Shown: in pieces, positions 28,162 to 37,656 of the stretch
Position numbering within the stretch: position 1 is the stretch's first letter
Layout of the letters: every line of letters starts with the position of its first letter
NCBI GenBank assembly: GCA_948794795.1
Contig: CAQGLR010000014.1
Location: forward strand, 26,575-90,574
Reading direction: 5' to 3'
Length of the DNA stretch: 64,000 nt
DNA from: an uncultured Lachnospiraceae bacterium
Lineage (GTDB): Bacteria > Bacillota > Clostridia > Lachnospirales > Lachnospiraceae
Notes under the pieces: generated by a model
What the model was told of the DNA's origin: nothing
What the model saw: only the letters and a program-made list of their open reading frames with translations
The model's database searches: none
Made by a program: the position numbers and the translations under genes

Positions 28162-29610
28162 ATGAATAAAAATAACCTTAAACCTGAAAATGGGAAAAAC
28201 CACAATATAATACTTACTGTGGCAACATCATTAATACTTATTGCATGTGCACTATTTACACTGTCTGTTTACAAGCATAATAATGTTAAAGCTGTATCTG
28301 GCATGGATAGTGTAACTTCTGTAAATACACCAGCACCAGAAGATACAGGTTCACAACCAGACGATACAGGCACAAGCTCTGTTACCACTGGTACAGATAC
28401 CAGCACTGGTACAGGTTCTGGAACCACAGATGAAGAAAACCAGGAAGATTCTGGAATTGAAAATATGAATTCTGGCTCTTCCAATGAATTACGTGGTGTA
28501 TGGATTGCCTTCCTTGACTACAACCCAAAAGGGTATACAAGGGACTCTTTTACCAGCCAGGTAAAAACCATGTTTGACAAATGTAAATCGGATAATTTTA
28601 ATACTGTATTTGTCCATGTAAGGATGTTTTCTGATGCTATGTATAATTCCAAATATTTTCCATGGTCTAAATATTCATCAGGAAAAATTGGCAAAAGCCC
28701 TGGATTTGACCCTCTGTCAATTATGGTAACAGAAGCCCACAGCCGCGGCCTGGAAATCCACGCATGGATTAATCCTTACAGGATAACTAAAGATACCACT
28801 AGCAATTCAGCACTTGCAAAATCTTCTTATGCATATAAGTGGCGCAACTCAAAATCACCATCATTAAGACGTAATGTTTTAAATTATAATGGACAGCTCT
28901 ATTTTAACCCAGCAAAACCTGCTGTACAGAACCTTATAATTAATGGTGTTAAAGAGATTGTACAAAATTATGATGTTGACGGCATACATTTTGATGACTA
29001 TTTTTATCCTAATCTTGGAACGTCATATAGAAAAAACTTTGATGCAAAAGAATACAATTCTTATATAAAAAACTGCAGAAGTAATAATAAAACACCATTA
29101 AATATAGTGTCATGGCGCCGCAGGAACGTATCAAAACTGGTTAAAAGCGTATATACAGCAGTTAAAAAAGCAGATAAAAACTGTATCTTTGGAATCAGCC
29201 CTGCTGGTAATATAGATAATTTATATCTGAAAAACAATTATTATTGTGATGTTAAGAAATGGATGCAGACTACAGGATATATTGATTACATATGCCCACA
29301 AATTTACTGGTCTTTTAAACATCCATCATGTCCATTTAAAAAAGCTTTAAAACAATGGACAGATGTAAACAGGCATAAAAGTGTAAAACTATATACAGGA
29401 CTTGCCGCATACAGGGCAGGCATAAGCAGCAAAGAAGCACGGCTTATAGGGGATAAAAGCTGGGCTAAAAGCAATACAATATTAAAACGTGAAATTGAAT
29501 ATTCACGCAATACTGGGGAAGTAAATGGTTTTATATTTTTTGACTATGCTGACCTTAAAAGAAGCTCTGCACGCAAAGAAATAAATAATGCCGTAAAACT
29601 TTTTAAATAA
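28162..29610 (+). CDS. Exported glycosyl hydrolase-like protein, GHL10/YngK family
   Basis: The protein has 482 residues. A hydrophobic segment near residues 17-35 serves as signal peptide or anchor, then a Thr/Ser/Gly-rich linker (about 45-105), then a catalytic-like (beta/alpha)8 domain. That domain begins ELRGVWIAFLDYNPKGY and carries EIHAWINPYR, VDGIHFDDYFYP and YICPQIYWSF, all landmarks of the DUF187/YngK family. The family is thought to cleave cell-wall or related glycans; the substrate is not established. It starts 29 bases after pyrG, with AGAAAGG upstream, and ends at a clear terminator. Confidence 0.82.
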   Translation: MNKNNLKPENGKNHNIILTVATSLILIACALFTLSVYKHNNVKAVSGMDSVTSVNTPAPEDTGSQPDDTGTSSVTTGTDTSTGTGSGTTDEENQEDSGIENMNSGSSNELRGVWIAFLDYNPKGYTRDSFTSQVKTMFDKCKSDNFNTVFVHVRMFSDAMYNSKYFPWSKYSSGKIGKSPGFDPLSIMVTEAHSRGLEIHAWINPYRITKDTTSNSALAKSSYAYKWRNSKSPSLRRNVLNYNGQLYFNPAKPAVQNLIINGVKEIVQNYDVDGIHFDDYFYPNLGTSYRKNFDAKEYNSYIKNCRSNNKTPLNIVSWRRRNVSKLVKSVYTAVKKADKNCIFGISPAGNIDNLYLKNNYYCDVKKWMQTTGYIDYICPQIYWSFKHPSCPFKKALKQWTDVNRHKSVKLYTGLAAYRAGISSKEARLIGDKSWAKSNTILKREIEYSRNTGEVNGFIFFDYADLKRSSARKEINNAVKLFK

Positions 29611-29630
29611 TTATCCCATACAGGTACAAA

Positions 29631-29674
29631 TTAGTCCAGCAATAATTAATATTTGCTGGACTAATTATTTTTCT
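29631..29674 (+). terminator. Rho-independent terminator after the YngK-like gene
   Basis: TTAGTCCAGCAA (29631-29642) pairs perfectly with TTGCTGGACTAA (29653-29664), followed by TTATTTTTCT. It ends the pyrG-side transcript. Confidence 0.85.
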
Positions 29675-29718
29675 CTGTCCTGCCACCAGTTCCATATTGC
29701 ATTAAAGAAATTTATTTT

Positions 29719-30405
29719 TTATTCCCATGTACCAAGCAGGCACTGTGAATTGGTCCCATAGAAAATATCGTCCCTGCCTCCTAGCATCTGGCAAAGCTTT
29801 TCAATTCTGTCCCAGTTATTATCTACATCAAATTCATAGCTATGCCCCCATATATAAAAAAGCATCTGCTCATCTTCTGCTGGCTCTGCTTCAATAAAAC
29901 TGCTGGCAAGCTGGAACAGCATCTCATCATTATGATGGCATGTGCTTTTAAGTTCCATGGGTTCTTCTGGCATTGCAAAACCATGTGTAGCACTAACTGT
30001 CCTGCCATATTTAAACCCCTCAGCTTTAAGATATGCAATAACTTCATCATTATATGTACCATAAGCATAAGCCATACCACAAGGATATTTTCCATAAAGC
30101 CTTTCTATATTCTTTGCATCATCAATAAATTCGTGTTTATATTCATCTTTATTAAGGCTTTCTGGTGATATATGGCCAAACCCATGTACTGCTATCTCAT
30201 GTCCTTTATATAGCTGGTCCAGTCCGTCCTGTTCCATACGCTGTATATGTATGCCATTTATCTCAAAACTGCTTTCATTAGACTGTATACCCGTATTCAG
30301 GTTAAATGTTGCTTTCATTCCATATTTGTTAAAAATATCTACAAGCTTCCTGTCCTGTTCTATACCATCATCATAACTAAAAGTAAGCGCTTTTCTATAC
30401 TTCAT
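29719..30405 (-). CDS. Polysaccharide deacetylase-family protein
   Basis: From ATG 30405, which has GAGGAGG six bases upstream, the protein has 228 residues; the longer in-frame ATG at 30447 lacks a site. It shows a NodB-type fold: ALTFSYDDGIEQDRKLVDIFNKYGMKATFNLNTG with the catalytic Asp pair, HEIAVHGFGH with the metal His residues, and a C-terminal YIWGHSYEFD. It has no signal peptide, so it acts in the cytoplasm or on a small or lipid-linked sugar rather than on wall polymer. It is a single gene between convergent neighbours. Confidence 0.85.
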   Translation of the reverse strand: MKYRKALTFSYDDGIEQDRKLVDIFNKYGMKATFNLNTGIQSNESSFEINGIHIQRMEQDGLDQLYKGHEIAVHGFGHISPESLNKDEYKHEFIDDAKNIERLYGKYPCGMAYAYGTYNDEVIAYLKAEGFKYGRTVSATHGFAMPEEPMELKSTCHHNDEMLFQLASSFIEAEPAEDEQMLFYIWGHSYEFDVDNNWDRIEKLCQMLGGRDDIFYGTNSQCLLGTWE

Positions 30406-30440
30406 AATAATCCTCCTCAATATTAGAAACCAGCACAGCC

Positions 30441-30502
30441 AGGGCATGTTTGAAAATTGCTTTTAAACTGGCAAACTGCACAAAAATTATATTACTCTGG
30501 CA
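30441..30502. repeat. Remnant end of a palindromic element
   Basis: CAGGGCATGTTTGAAAATTG (30441-30460) matches the foldback at 4741, and TTATATTACTCTGGCAA (30486-30502) matches the inner arm of family A. The core and right half are missing. Confidence 0.6.
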
Positions 30503-30512
30503 ACTAATACTA

Positions 30513-30556
30513 AATAAGACATATTTCCCAGAACTTAAGTCTGGGGCATATGTCTT
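30513..30556 (-). terminator. Hairpin after pgi
   Basis: TAAGACATAT and ATATGTCTTA form the outer stem, with an inner CCCAGA/TCTGGGG stem. It lies 29 bases beyond the pgi stop; the following tract on the minus strand is TTTAGT, so it is a weak to moderate terminator. Confidence 0.6.
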
Positions 30557-30584
30557 AAATGTTTAACTTATTTTATTTACTGGT

Positions 30585-31934
30585 TTACAGTCTCTTCATA
30601 AGCTCTTCTCTCTGTGCCTCAAAGCCTGGCTTTCCAAGAAGTGCAAACATATTCTTCTTATAGCTTTCAACACCTGGCTGGTTAAATGGATTTACACCAA
30701 GTACATATCCACTTACGCCACATGCAAACTCATAGAAATAGAATAACTGTCCAAGGTAAAATTCATTCTGCTCTGGAACCTTTATTGCCAGGTTTGGTAC
30801 ATTACCATCTGTATGTGCAAGCTGTGTACCTTTCATAGCACTCTTATTTATAAAATCAAGTGTCTTTCCTTTAAGATAATTAAGCCCGTCAAGGTCTACA
30901 GGTTCTTCTTCAATAGCAATATCAAATGAAGGCTTCTCAAGTTCCATAACTGTTTCAAACATTATACGGCTGCCATCCTGGATAAACTGTCCCATTGAAT
31001 GAAGGTCTGTTGTAAGGTCAACTGATGCAGGGAAAATTCCTTTCTGGTCTTTTCCTTCACTTTCACCGTAAAGCTGTTTCCACCACTCTGCTACATAGTG
31101 GAATATTGGCTCATAATTGCAAAGTATTTCAACACTCTTTCCTTTACGGAGCAGAATATTACGTACTGCTGCATATTTAAGTGCATCATTATCAGCAAAG
31201 TTCTTATTTAAGCATACTTCCCTCATTGAAGCAGCACCTTCCATAAGCTTTTCAATATCTGCACCGCTTACTGCTATTGGAAGAAGGCCTACTGCTGTAA
31301 GTACAGAGAAACGTCCTCCTACATCATCAGGCACTACAAATGATTCATAACCCTCTTCTGTAGCAAGGTTCTTTAATGCTCCCTTTGCTTTATCTGTTGT
31401 AGCATAAATCCTTTTTGCTGCACCTTCCTTTCCATATTTCTTTTCAAGCATACCCTTAAAGATACGGAAAGCTACTGCTGGCTCTGTTGTAGTACCAGAC
31501 TTGCTGATAATATTTACAGAAAAGTCCCTGTCACCAATTACATCAATAAGCTGTGAAAGATATGTTCCGCTCAGATTATTGCCACAATAGTAGATTTCTG
31601 GTGTTTTACGTACATCACTGCTGACATTGTTATAAAAACTATGTCTTAAAAATTCAATTGCTGCCCTTGCTCCAAGATATGAACCACCAATACCTATTAC
31701 CAAGAGAACTTCTGAATCTGACTGGATTCTTTCAGCAGCTTTCTTAATGCGCTTAAACTCGTCCACATCATAAGCTACAGGAAGGTCAATCCATCCAAGG
31801 AAATCATTGCCTGCCCCGCTTCTGCCTACAAGAACCTCCTTTGCATCACATACAATCTTCTCCATAGATTTAATTTCATCTTCTGAAATCACATTGCATG
31901 CCAATGAATAGTCAAATTTTACCTGATTTGCCAT
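30585..31934 (-). CDS. pgi: Glucose-6-phosphate isomerase
   Basis: ATG 31934 follows GGAGG by five bases and gives 449 residues, the size of the short Gram-positive form. Landmarks are LLVIGIGGSYLGARAAIEFL, the sugar-phosphate loop ISKSGTTTEPAVAFR, VGGRFSVLTAVGLLP and a C-terminal NPFNQPGVESYKKN with the base-region Lys. It converts glucose-6-phosphate to fructose-6-phosphate in glycolysis. It is a monocistronic gene with its own promoter and hairpin. Confidence 0.97.
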   Translation of the reverse strand: MANQVKFDYSLACNVISEDEIKSMEKIVCDAKEVLVGRSGAGNDFLGWIDLPVAYDVDEFKRIKKAAERIQSDSEVLLVIGIGGSYLGARAAIEFLRHSFYNNVSSDVRKTPEIYYCGNNLSGTYLSQLIDVIGDRDFSVNIISKSGTTTEPAVAFRIFKGMLEKKYGKEGAAKRIYATTDKAKGALKNLATEEGYESFVVPDDVGGRFSVLTAVGLLPIAVSGADIEKLMEGAASMREVCLNKNFADNDALKYAAVRNILLRKGKSVEILCNYEPIFHYVAEWWKQLYGESEGKDQKGIFPASVDLTTDLHSMGQFIQDGSRIMFETVMELEKPSFDIAIEEEPVDLDGLNYLKGKTLDFINKSAMKGTQLAHTDGNVPNLAIKVPEQNEFYLGQLFYFYEFACGVSGYVLGVNPFNQPGVESYKKNMFALLGKPGFEAQREELMKRL

Positions 31935-31964
31935 AATTCCTCCATTCCGTTGTATTAACAACAC

Positions 31965-31993
31965 TTTATATTTTAACAGCTTTAGGCTGCCAA
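31965..31993 (-). promoter_or_regulatory. Promoter of pgi
   Basis: On the minus strand TTGGCA (31993-31988), 17 bases, TATAAA (31970-31965), 31 bases before the pgi start. Confidence 0.65.
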
Positions 31994-32131
31994 TTTAAAA
32001 TACCTTATATTAATATTTTATACACTTTTGCCAATTAAATCAAGAAAGATTTTACATTATTAGTAAAATATGTGTTATTATCACTGTTATAATGTCTATA
32101 ATAACCAGCACAATTTACTATATACCAGATA

Positions 32132-33475
32132 TTACACCATAGACGTTTCCAGGTTTCCAAATTTAGTAAATTGGGAAAGCCATGCAAGTTTTACTGAACC
32201 TGTAGGCCCGCTTCTCTGCTTGGCAATAATAACCTCTGCAACACCTTTTTCCTCTGTATCAGGATTATAATACTCATCCCTGTACAAAAACATAACCATA
32301 TCTGCATCCTGTTCAATAGCTCCTGATTCACGTAAGTCTGAAAGCAAAGGTTTTTTATCCGGGCGCTGTTCTACAGCACGTGAAAGCTGTGACAGTGCAA
32401 TAACTGGAATATCCAGCTCCCTTGCCATAACTTTCAGTGCACGTGATATATCTGATATCTCCTGCTGCCTGTTATCACCTTTCCTCCTGCCCGAACCTGA
32501 CATAAGCTGCAGGTAATCAATGACAACAAGGTCAAGACCTTTCTCAATCTTAAGCCTGCGGCATTTAGAACGCAGTTCTTGTGCTGTTATTCCAGAAGTG
32601 TCATCTATTACAAGATTTGAATTGCCAATTCTACGTACACTTCCTACAAGTTTGTCCCAGTCCTCATCCTCCAGGTTTCCAGTCCTTATCTTCTGTGAAT
32701 CAACATGTGAATTCATAGAAAGCATACGTTTAATAAGCTGTTCCTTGCTCATTTCAAGGCTGAATATTGCTATGGTGCTTTTACTGTGGAGTGCCATATA
32801 TTCTGCAATATTCAGTACAAACGCTGTCTTTCCCATAGCAGGCCTTGCCGCAATAAGTATAAGGTCTGACTTCTGCAATCCCGCTGTCTTATAATCAAGG
32901 TCCCTGAAACCTGTTTCAAGCCCTGTAATATGCCCTTTCTGCTTTGCTGCCTTTTCAATACTGTCAAGGGTGCGCAGCACCACTTCACGTATAGGCTCAA
33001 ACTCATTGCCGCCACGCCTCTGTAATACATCAAATACACTTTTCTCTGTTTCATCAAGTATTTCACTGGCAGGCTGCCTGTCCATATAACATGTATTGCT
33101 TATACGCTCTGTTATCTGTATAAGCCTTCTAAGCACTGCCTTGTCATGTACTATACGGACATAATGCCTTATATTGGCAGATGTAGGCACACTGCCTATA
33201 AGGCTTCCTATAAATTCCACACTTAAAAGCTCAGGCGGCACTTCTTTTTCATGCAGCTTATTCTGTAAAGTAACAAGGTCTGCACCCACGCCTGCTTTAT
33301 ACATTTCAACAAGTGCATCAAATATTATGCCATACTGCCCCTGGTAAAAGTCATCCGCAGATAACATTTCCGAAGCTATAAGTATAGCATCAGAATCCAT
33401 AATCATAGAACCTATTACTGCACGTTCCGCTTCCACATTATGAGGTGGTATCCTCTTAATTGCCTCCTCCTGCAT
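32132..33475 (-). CDS. dnaB: Replicative DNA helicase DnaB
   Basis: The protein has 447 residues. The N-terminal domain opens IPPHNVEAERAVIGSMIMDSDAI; the RecA-like domain holds Walker A ARPAMGKTAF, FSLEMSKEQL, Walker B LVVIDYLQLM and LSQLSRAVEQRPDKKPLLSDLRESGAIEQDAD. It unwinds DNA at the replication fork as a hexamer. It follows rplI by 167 bases, the conserved gdpP-rplI-dnaB order of Firmicutes. Confidence 0.97.
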   Translation of the reverse strand: MQEEAIKRIPPHNVEAERAVIGSMIMDSDAILIASEMLSADDFYQGQYGIIFDALVEMYKAGVGADLVTLQNKLHEKEVPPELLSVEFIGSLIGSVPTSANIRHYVRIVHDKAVLRRLIQITERISNTCYMDRQPASEILDETEKSVFDVLQRRGGNEFEPIREVVLRTLDSIEKAAKQKGHITGLETGFRDLDYKTAGLQKSDLILIAARPAMGKTAFVLNIAEYMALHSKSTIAIFSLEMSKEQLIKRMLSMNSHVDSQKIRTGNLEDEDWDKLVGSVRRIGNSNLVIDDTSGITAQELRSKCRRLKIEKGLDLVVIDYLQLMSGSGRRKGDNRQQEISDISRALKVMARELDIPVIALSQLSRAVEQRPDKKPLLSDLRESGAIEQDADMVMFLYRDEYYNPDTEEKGVAEVIIAKQRSGPTGSVKLAWLSQFTKFGNLETSMV

Positions 33476-33499
33476 CCCAGTCCTCCATTCTGGAAACCA

Positions 33500-33604
33500 G
33501 GAACAAATAGAGAAATAATTTTACAATCCTGCCAGTCTGTATCTGTCAGTTATAAATTCCAAACATATATCCTGGATATTGTAATATTATTTCTTTACTG
33601 TTCC
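33500..33604. repeat. Foldback between rplI and dnaB
   Basis: Arms 33500-33525 and 33580-33604 are imperfect inverted complements (GGAACA...AGAAATAAT...TTACA against TGTAAT...ATTTCT...TGTTCC). The element is unrelated to families A and B by sequence. It may attenuate readthrough from rplI to dnaB. Confidence 0.5.
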
Positions 33605-33642
33605 TTGCTGCAATCCTAAAATCCTTCTAAGGAACCACAACA

Positions 33643-34095
33643 CTAATTATCTGCATCTTTTACAATAACTTTAAGCTCCCCCGTAACCTTAGGATGGATT
33701 TTTATTGTAAGGTTATATGTTCCTGGGCTTTTAACTGGAACATCAAGTGACATTTTCTTTTTATCAATATCATATCCAAGCTGGCTTTTAATAGCAGCAT
33801 TAATTTCCTTTGTAGATACTGAACCAAAGCTCCTTCCGCCTGAACCTGTCTTAATTGCTACTGTTACTGATTTGTCTTTTAACTCATCTGCAAAAGCCCT
33901 TGCCTCATCAAGCTTTTCTTTTGCAAGTTTCTCCTCATGCTGTTTCTGCAGTTTAAGCTCGTTAAGGTTCTTTGAAGTAGCTTCCCTCCCAAGGTTCTTT
34001 TTAAAAATATAATTTCTTGCATAACCATCGCTTACTTTGACAATCTCGCCCTTTTTCCCAAGTGATTTAACATCTTCTAGTAAAATTACTTCCAT
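33643..34095 (-). CDS. rplI: 50S ribosomal protein L9
   Basis: ATG 34095 has GAAGGAG nine bases upstream and yields 150 residues starting MEVILLEDVKSLGKKGEIVKVSDGYARNYI, the L9 signature that binds 23S rRNA. A long central helix (NELKLQKQHEEKLAKEKLDEA) connects to the C-terminal domain. The start overlaps the region just after the gdpP stop at 34097, so the genes are coupled. Confidence 0.98.
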   Translation of the reverse strand: MEVILLEDVKSLGKKGEIVKVSDGYARNYIFKKNLGREATSKNLNELKLQKQHEEKLAKEKLDEARAFADELKDKSVTVAIKTGSGGRSFGSVSTKEINAAIKSQLGYDIDKKKMSLDVPVKSPGTYNLTIKIHPKVTGELKVIVKDADN

Positions 34096-34096
34096 T

Positions 34097-36154
34097 TTAT
34101 ATTTCTCCTTCCTCAATCATCTTGTCAATTTGTTTTCTTATAATATCTTTTGCCTCATCAACACTGGTGTCTTTAAGCTGTGCACCTGCCATATTAATAT
34201 GCCCGCCTCCTCCAATTCTTTCCATCATAACCTGGACATTTACTTCATCTATAGAACGTGCACTTATATAAATTTTACCTTTATATTTAGTAAGTACAAA
34301 AGATGCCTTTACACCATTTATATCAAGAAGCGAATTAGCTACTTTGGATGCAACTACAGTTGGTGACTCCACGCCCTCAGACTGGCTTTCAGCTATTGCA
34401 TATACATCCTTATAAAGTTCTGTATCCTGTATTGCAGCAGCACGTATCTTATATTCTGACAGGTCTTCACGGAATACTTTCCTCACCCTTACAGAGTCTG
34501 CCCCGCTTCTCCTAAGATATGCCATTGCTTCAAAAGTCCTTATTCCTGTACGGTTAGAGAAATAATTAGTATCAATCATAATGCCTGCATACATAGCCTC
34601 AGCTTCTGCAGGCCTTAATTTCAGCCCGTTGCCAATATATTGTGATATCTCTGCAACCATTTCACATGAAGAAGATGCATAAGGCTCAATATAAAATAAC
34701 ACAGCTTTGTCAATAGAGTCCCCGGCCTGGCGGTGGTGGTCTATTACAACAACTGTCTGTGCCATATCAATAAGCTCAGGACACTCTGTATAACTTGCCC
34801 TGTTTACATCAACTATAACAAGCACTGTACTTTCATCAACAAGTTCCATTGCAAGCTGGCTGCTTATTATCATGTCATCTTCATATTCTTTTGTATAAAA
34901 CCTTGATTTAATAGTTTTAACAGAAGAATCTGTATCACTAAGTACAATATGTGCTTTTCTGTTAAGGGTACGTGCAATCCGGTATATACCTACAGAAGCG
35001 CCAAATGAATCAACATCCCCTATTGAATGGCCCATTACAACAACACGTTCCTTACCTTCAATAAGTTCTTTCAAGGCATGTGCCTTTACACGTGCTTTCA
35101 CACGGGTGTTCCGCTCAACCTGCACACTTTTGCCGCCAAAAAACTGTTCCTGGTCACCGCTTTTAATAACTGCCTGGTCACCACCACGCCCAAGCGCAAG
35201 GTCAATAGCCGCCCTGGCAAGGTCATAACGGCCTGCAAAAGTATCCTTGCCTACTCCAAGGCCAATGCTTATAGTTGCCACCTGGCCATTTCCAATGCTT
35301 ATATTCCTGACTTCTTCCAGTATAGAAAACCTTCCTGCTTTCAGTTCTGCAAGGTAACGCTGTTTAAATACAAAGAAAATCTTATCTTTCTCAATCTTCT
35401 TAGATATTGCATCAATGCCTTGCATATATTTATTTATCTTTCTGTCAATAAGTGCTGTCATAAGTGACTGGCGCACTTCATCTATACTGTCAATAAGCTC
35501 ATCATAATTATCAATATATAAAAGACCAGCTACAAGATTTTCTTCTTCCCTCTTCTGCTCAAGTTCCATCATATCAGTTTCATCATGCAGGAACAGTGAA
35601 ATAATGCTATTGTATTCAATAAGCTGGCTTATATCATTGTGTGGTTCTTCTTTCTCATCACTTCCAGTATTTTCTGAAACTACAAGGCGCATATCAGCCT
35701 TATAATACCTGTCTTTAATTTTCACATGTACTATTTTTAAATTATAATCATGTGGCAGGCTGTCTTCTGTTATTTCTGGAAAAATATTGCTTATATTGCG
35801 TCTTGCTGCCTTTTTATTTACTATTACTTTAACAAATTCCTCGTTACCCCAGAGAAGATGGCCTTCTTCACTTAAAATAGCATAAGGTACGGTCAGGTTT
35901 CCAACTATCTCCATCTGCATCTGCCCGTAATCTTCTGCAAACCTTATAAGGTCTCTTTGTATCCGCCTTCTGCCTGTTGTAAAAACCAATGTACAAGCCA
36001 GGACATATACAATAAAATAAAAAAATCCAATTATACCTGCTTTCCGGTTGTATATAAATAACTGCACATCCATTGCAGCAAAAAATATGCTAAGCAGCAC
36101 AGGCCATCTTAAATATGTCTTTAAAATACCTTTAAGCCGGACTTTATGTTTCAT
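34097..36154 (-). CDS. gdpP: Cyclic di-AMP phosphodiesterase GdpP (DHH family)
   Basis: The protein has 685 residues: two N-terminal membrane helices (about 12-55), a PAS-like region (GNLTVPYAILSEEGHLLWGNEEFV), a degenerate GGDEF domain (about 190-340), then DHH and DHHA1 domains. The DHH core shows VVMGHSIGDVDSFGA, VIVDVNRA, VVIDHHRQ and, at the end, RIGGGGHINMAGAQ. It hydrolyses cyclic di-AMP to pApA, setting levels of a messenger for potassium and wall homeostasis. It heads the gdpP-rplI-dnaB cluster under its own promoter. Confidence 0.96.
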   Translation of the reverse strand: MKHKVRLKGILKTYLRWPVLLSIFFAAMDVQLFIYNRKAGIIGFFYFIVYVLACTLVFTTGRRRIQRDLIRFAEDYGQMQMEIVGNLTVPYAILSEEGHLLWGNEEFVKVIVNKKAARRNISNIFPEITEDSLPHDYNLKIVHVKIKDRYYKADMRLVVSENTGSDEKEEPHNDISQLIEYNSIISLFLHDETDMMELEQKREEENLVAGLLYIDNYDELIDSIDEVRQSLMTALIDRKINKYMQGIDAISKKIEKDKIFFVFKQRYLAELKAGRFSILEEVRNISIGNGQVATISIGLGVGKDTFAGRYDLARAAIDLALGRGGDQAVIKSGDQEQFFGGKSVQVERNTRVKARVKAHALKELIEGKERVVVMGHSIGDVDSFGASVGIYRIARTLNRKAHIVLSDTDSSVKTIKSRFYTKEYEDDMIISSQLAMELVDESTVLVIVDVNRASYTECPELIDMAQTVVVIDHHRQAGDSIDKAVLFYIEPYASSSCEMVAEISQYIGNGLKLRPAEAEAMYAGIMIDTNYFSNRTGIRTFEAMAYLRRSGADSVRVRKVFREDLSEYKIRAAAIQDTELYKDVYAIAESQSEGVESPTVVASKVANSLLDINGVKASFVLTKYKGKIYISARSIDEVNVQVMMERIGGGGHINMAGAQLKDTSVDEAKDIIRKQIDKMIEEGEI

Positions 36155-36219
36155 AACTTACCTCATTTCTGCACCGCCAGTACATATACCAGATATGTAA
36201 ACTGCGCATTAATTAGAAA

Positions 36220-36248
36220 ATTATATCATTATTACATTTTATAGTCAA
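36220..36248 (-). promoter_or_regulatory. Promoter of gdpP
   Basis: On the minus strand TTGACT (36248-36243), 17-base spacer, TATAAT (36225-36220): near consensus. It begins two bases beyond the stop of the preceding methyltransferase gene and leaves a leader of about 60 bases. Confidence 0.8.
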
Positions 36249-36250
36249 AC

Positions 36251-37117
36251 TTATGGTTCACATTCCCACCTGGCTGATGCGCCACAAGGCAGTATAAGCC
36301 CGTTTGATGTAACTGGAAGCCCTATTTCCTGTGCTTCTGCCCTTCCCCCATATCTTTTAACCAGCTCTAATTCTGCCATATATGACAAAACTGCTGGCTG
36401 TAAGCCTGTCGTATAGGAGTTTATAAGAAAGAATAATGGTGTATCCGATAATAATTTGGCACAAAGTTGTATAAAAGGATGTATTTTTTCTTCAATCTTC
36501 CAGATTTCACCTTTTGGTCCTCTTCCATATGATGGCGGGTCCATAATAATTGCGTCATATTTATTGCCACGCCTGGTTTCACGCTCTACAAATTTAACAC
36601 AGTCATCAACAATCCACCGTACAGGCGCATTACCAAGCCCAGAAGCTGTAAGGTTTTCTTTTGCCCATGTAACCATCCCTTTAGATGCGTCTACATGGGT
36701 TACACTTGCACCTGCTGCCGCTGCTGCAATAGTAGCACCTCCTGTATATGCAAAAAGGTTAAGCACCTTTATACTCCTGCCTGCATCTTTAATCTTCTGT
36801 CCAGACCACTCCCAGTTCACTGCCTGCTCTGGAAACAGGCCTGTATGTTTGAATTTAAATGGCTGTAAATTAAATTTTAAATTCTTATAACTAATCTGCC
36901 ATACATCAGGCATATTATGGAATTCCCAGCTTCCCCCGCCTTTGTTGCTGCGGTGGTAATGCCCGTTATATTTTCTCCATCCTTCTGCCCTTTTTTCTGT
37001 ATTCCATATAACCTGTGGGTCTGGACGCACAAGTATATAATCTCCCCATCTCTCAAGTTTCTCCCCACATGATGTATCTATAACTTCATAATCCTTCCAT
37101 CCATCCGCAATCCACAT
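36251..37117 (-). CDS. Class I SAM-dependent methyltransferase, RlmI/RlmK-like
   Basis: ATG 37117 has GGAGG upstream and gives 288 residues; the longer in-frame ATG at 37162 has none. The Rossmann domain has the SAM motif VLNLFAYTGGATIAAAAAG, the acidic VDASKGMV, and the catalytic-type IIMDPPSYGRG, as in RlmI-like 23S rRNA cytosine methyltransferases. The N-terminal PUA domain of RlmI is not evident; the N-terminal part (YEVIDTSCGEKLERWGDYILVRPDPQVIW) is typical of a shorter Firmicutes relative. RNA is the likely substrate, but the site is unknown. Confidence 0.8.
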   Translation of the reverse strand: MWIADGWKDYEVIDTSCGEKLERWGDYILVRPDPQVIWNTEKRAEGWRKYNGHYHRSNKGGGSWEFHNMPDVWQISYKNLKFNLQPFKFKHTGLFPEQAVNWEWSGQKIKDAGRSIKVLNLFAYTGGATIAAAAAGASVTHVDASKGMVTWAKENLTASGLGNAPVRWIVDDCVKFVERETRRGNKYDAIIMDPPSYGRGPKGEIWKIEEKIHPFIQLCAKLLSDTPLFFLINSYTTGLQPAVLSYMAELELVKRYGGRAEAQEIGLPVTSNGLILPCGASARWECEP

Positions 37118-37229
37118 TCTATAATTCCTCCATAAAATCCTGGTTATATTCCACATTCTCATTTATATATATTAACCGGCCAGTATATTTTACCACAATC
37201 CTTTTATTTATGCTATACCTGAACAATTT

Positions 37230-37493
37230 TTTGAGTTTCCCCATTTTTTTAGTATACAATTATTTTTGCTCTGGCAATTCCAAAGTTTTACCATTGGCAG
37301 CCGCTTGCGCTTGAATGGGATGCGCAGTGGTGCATAAAGCCCCAAATGCTTAATAGAAACAACTGTTTCTATTAAGCATTGAAAACGCAGCTTAAGCACC
37401 AGCGCCCCCATAACAGCTGCCTTATGGTAAAACATTTGGAACTTGCCAGAGTAATATACTCTTTGTGTAATTAAAAAAATGGGGAAATCCAAA
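37230..37493 (-). repeat. Palindromic MITE-like element, family A copy 4 (reverse orientation)
   Basis: About 264 bases with both TTTGAGTTTCCCC-type ends. On the plus strand the GATGCGCAGTGGTGCATAAAG arm comes first and the GCTTAAGCACCAGCGCCCCC arm second, so it is inverted relative to copies 1-3. The apical hairpin is AATGCTTAATAGAAAC / GTTTCTATTAAGCATT. Confidence 0.85.
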
Positions 37494-37503
37494 AAAATAT
37501 TGT

Positions 37504-37656
37504 TATGAAATAGTAAAAGAGGTATTATACTCTGAAAAGAATAACCATATTACAGAATGTGTTGGCTTCATTATAAAGAGAATGGGGATGGGATGGTGCT
37601 ATGAAAAAGATAAAACGAAAGAACAATATCTCTCTTATGGAGTTGCTGGCTTCTAG
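37504..37656 (+). pseudogene. Possible 3' remnant of a gene cut by the palindromic element
   Basis: A frame open for 50 codons (YEIVKEVLYSEKNNHITECV ... KDKTKEQYLSYGVAGF, stop TAG 37654) begins right after the right end of copy 4 without a start codon. The composition looks protein-like. An overlapping frame, 37601-37705, encodes a 34-residue peptide with one membrane segment (MKKIKRKNNISLMELL...) but has only a weak ribosome site. Neither matches a family I know. Confidence 0.3.
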
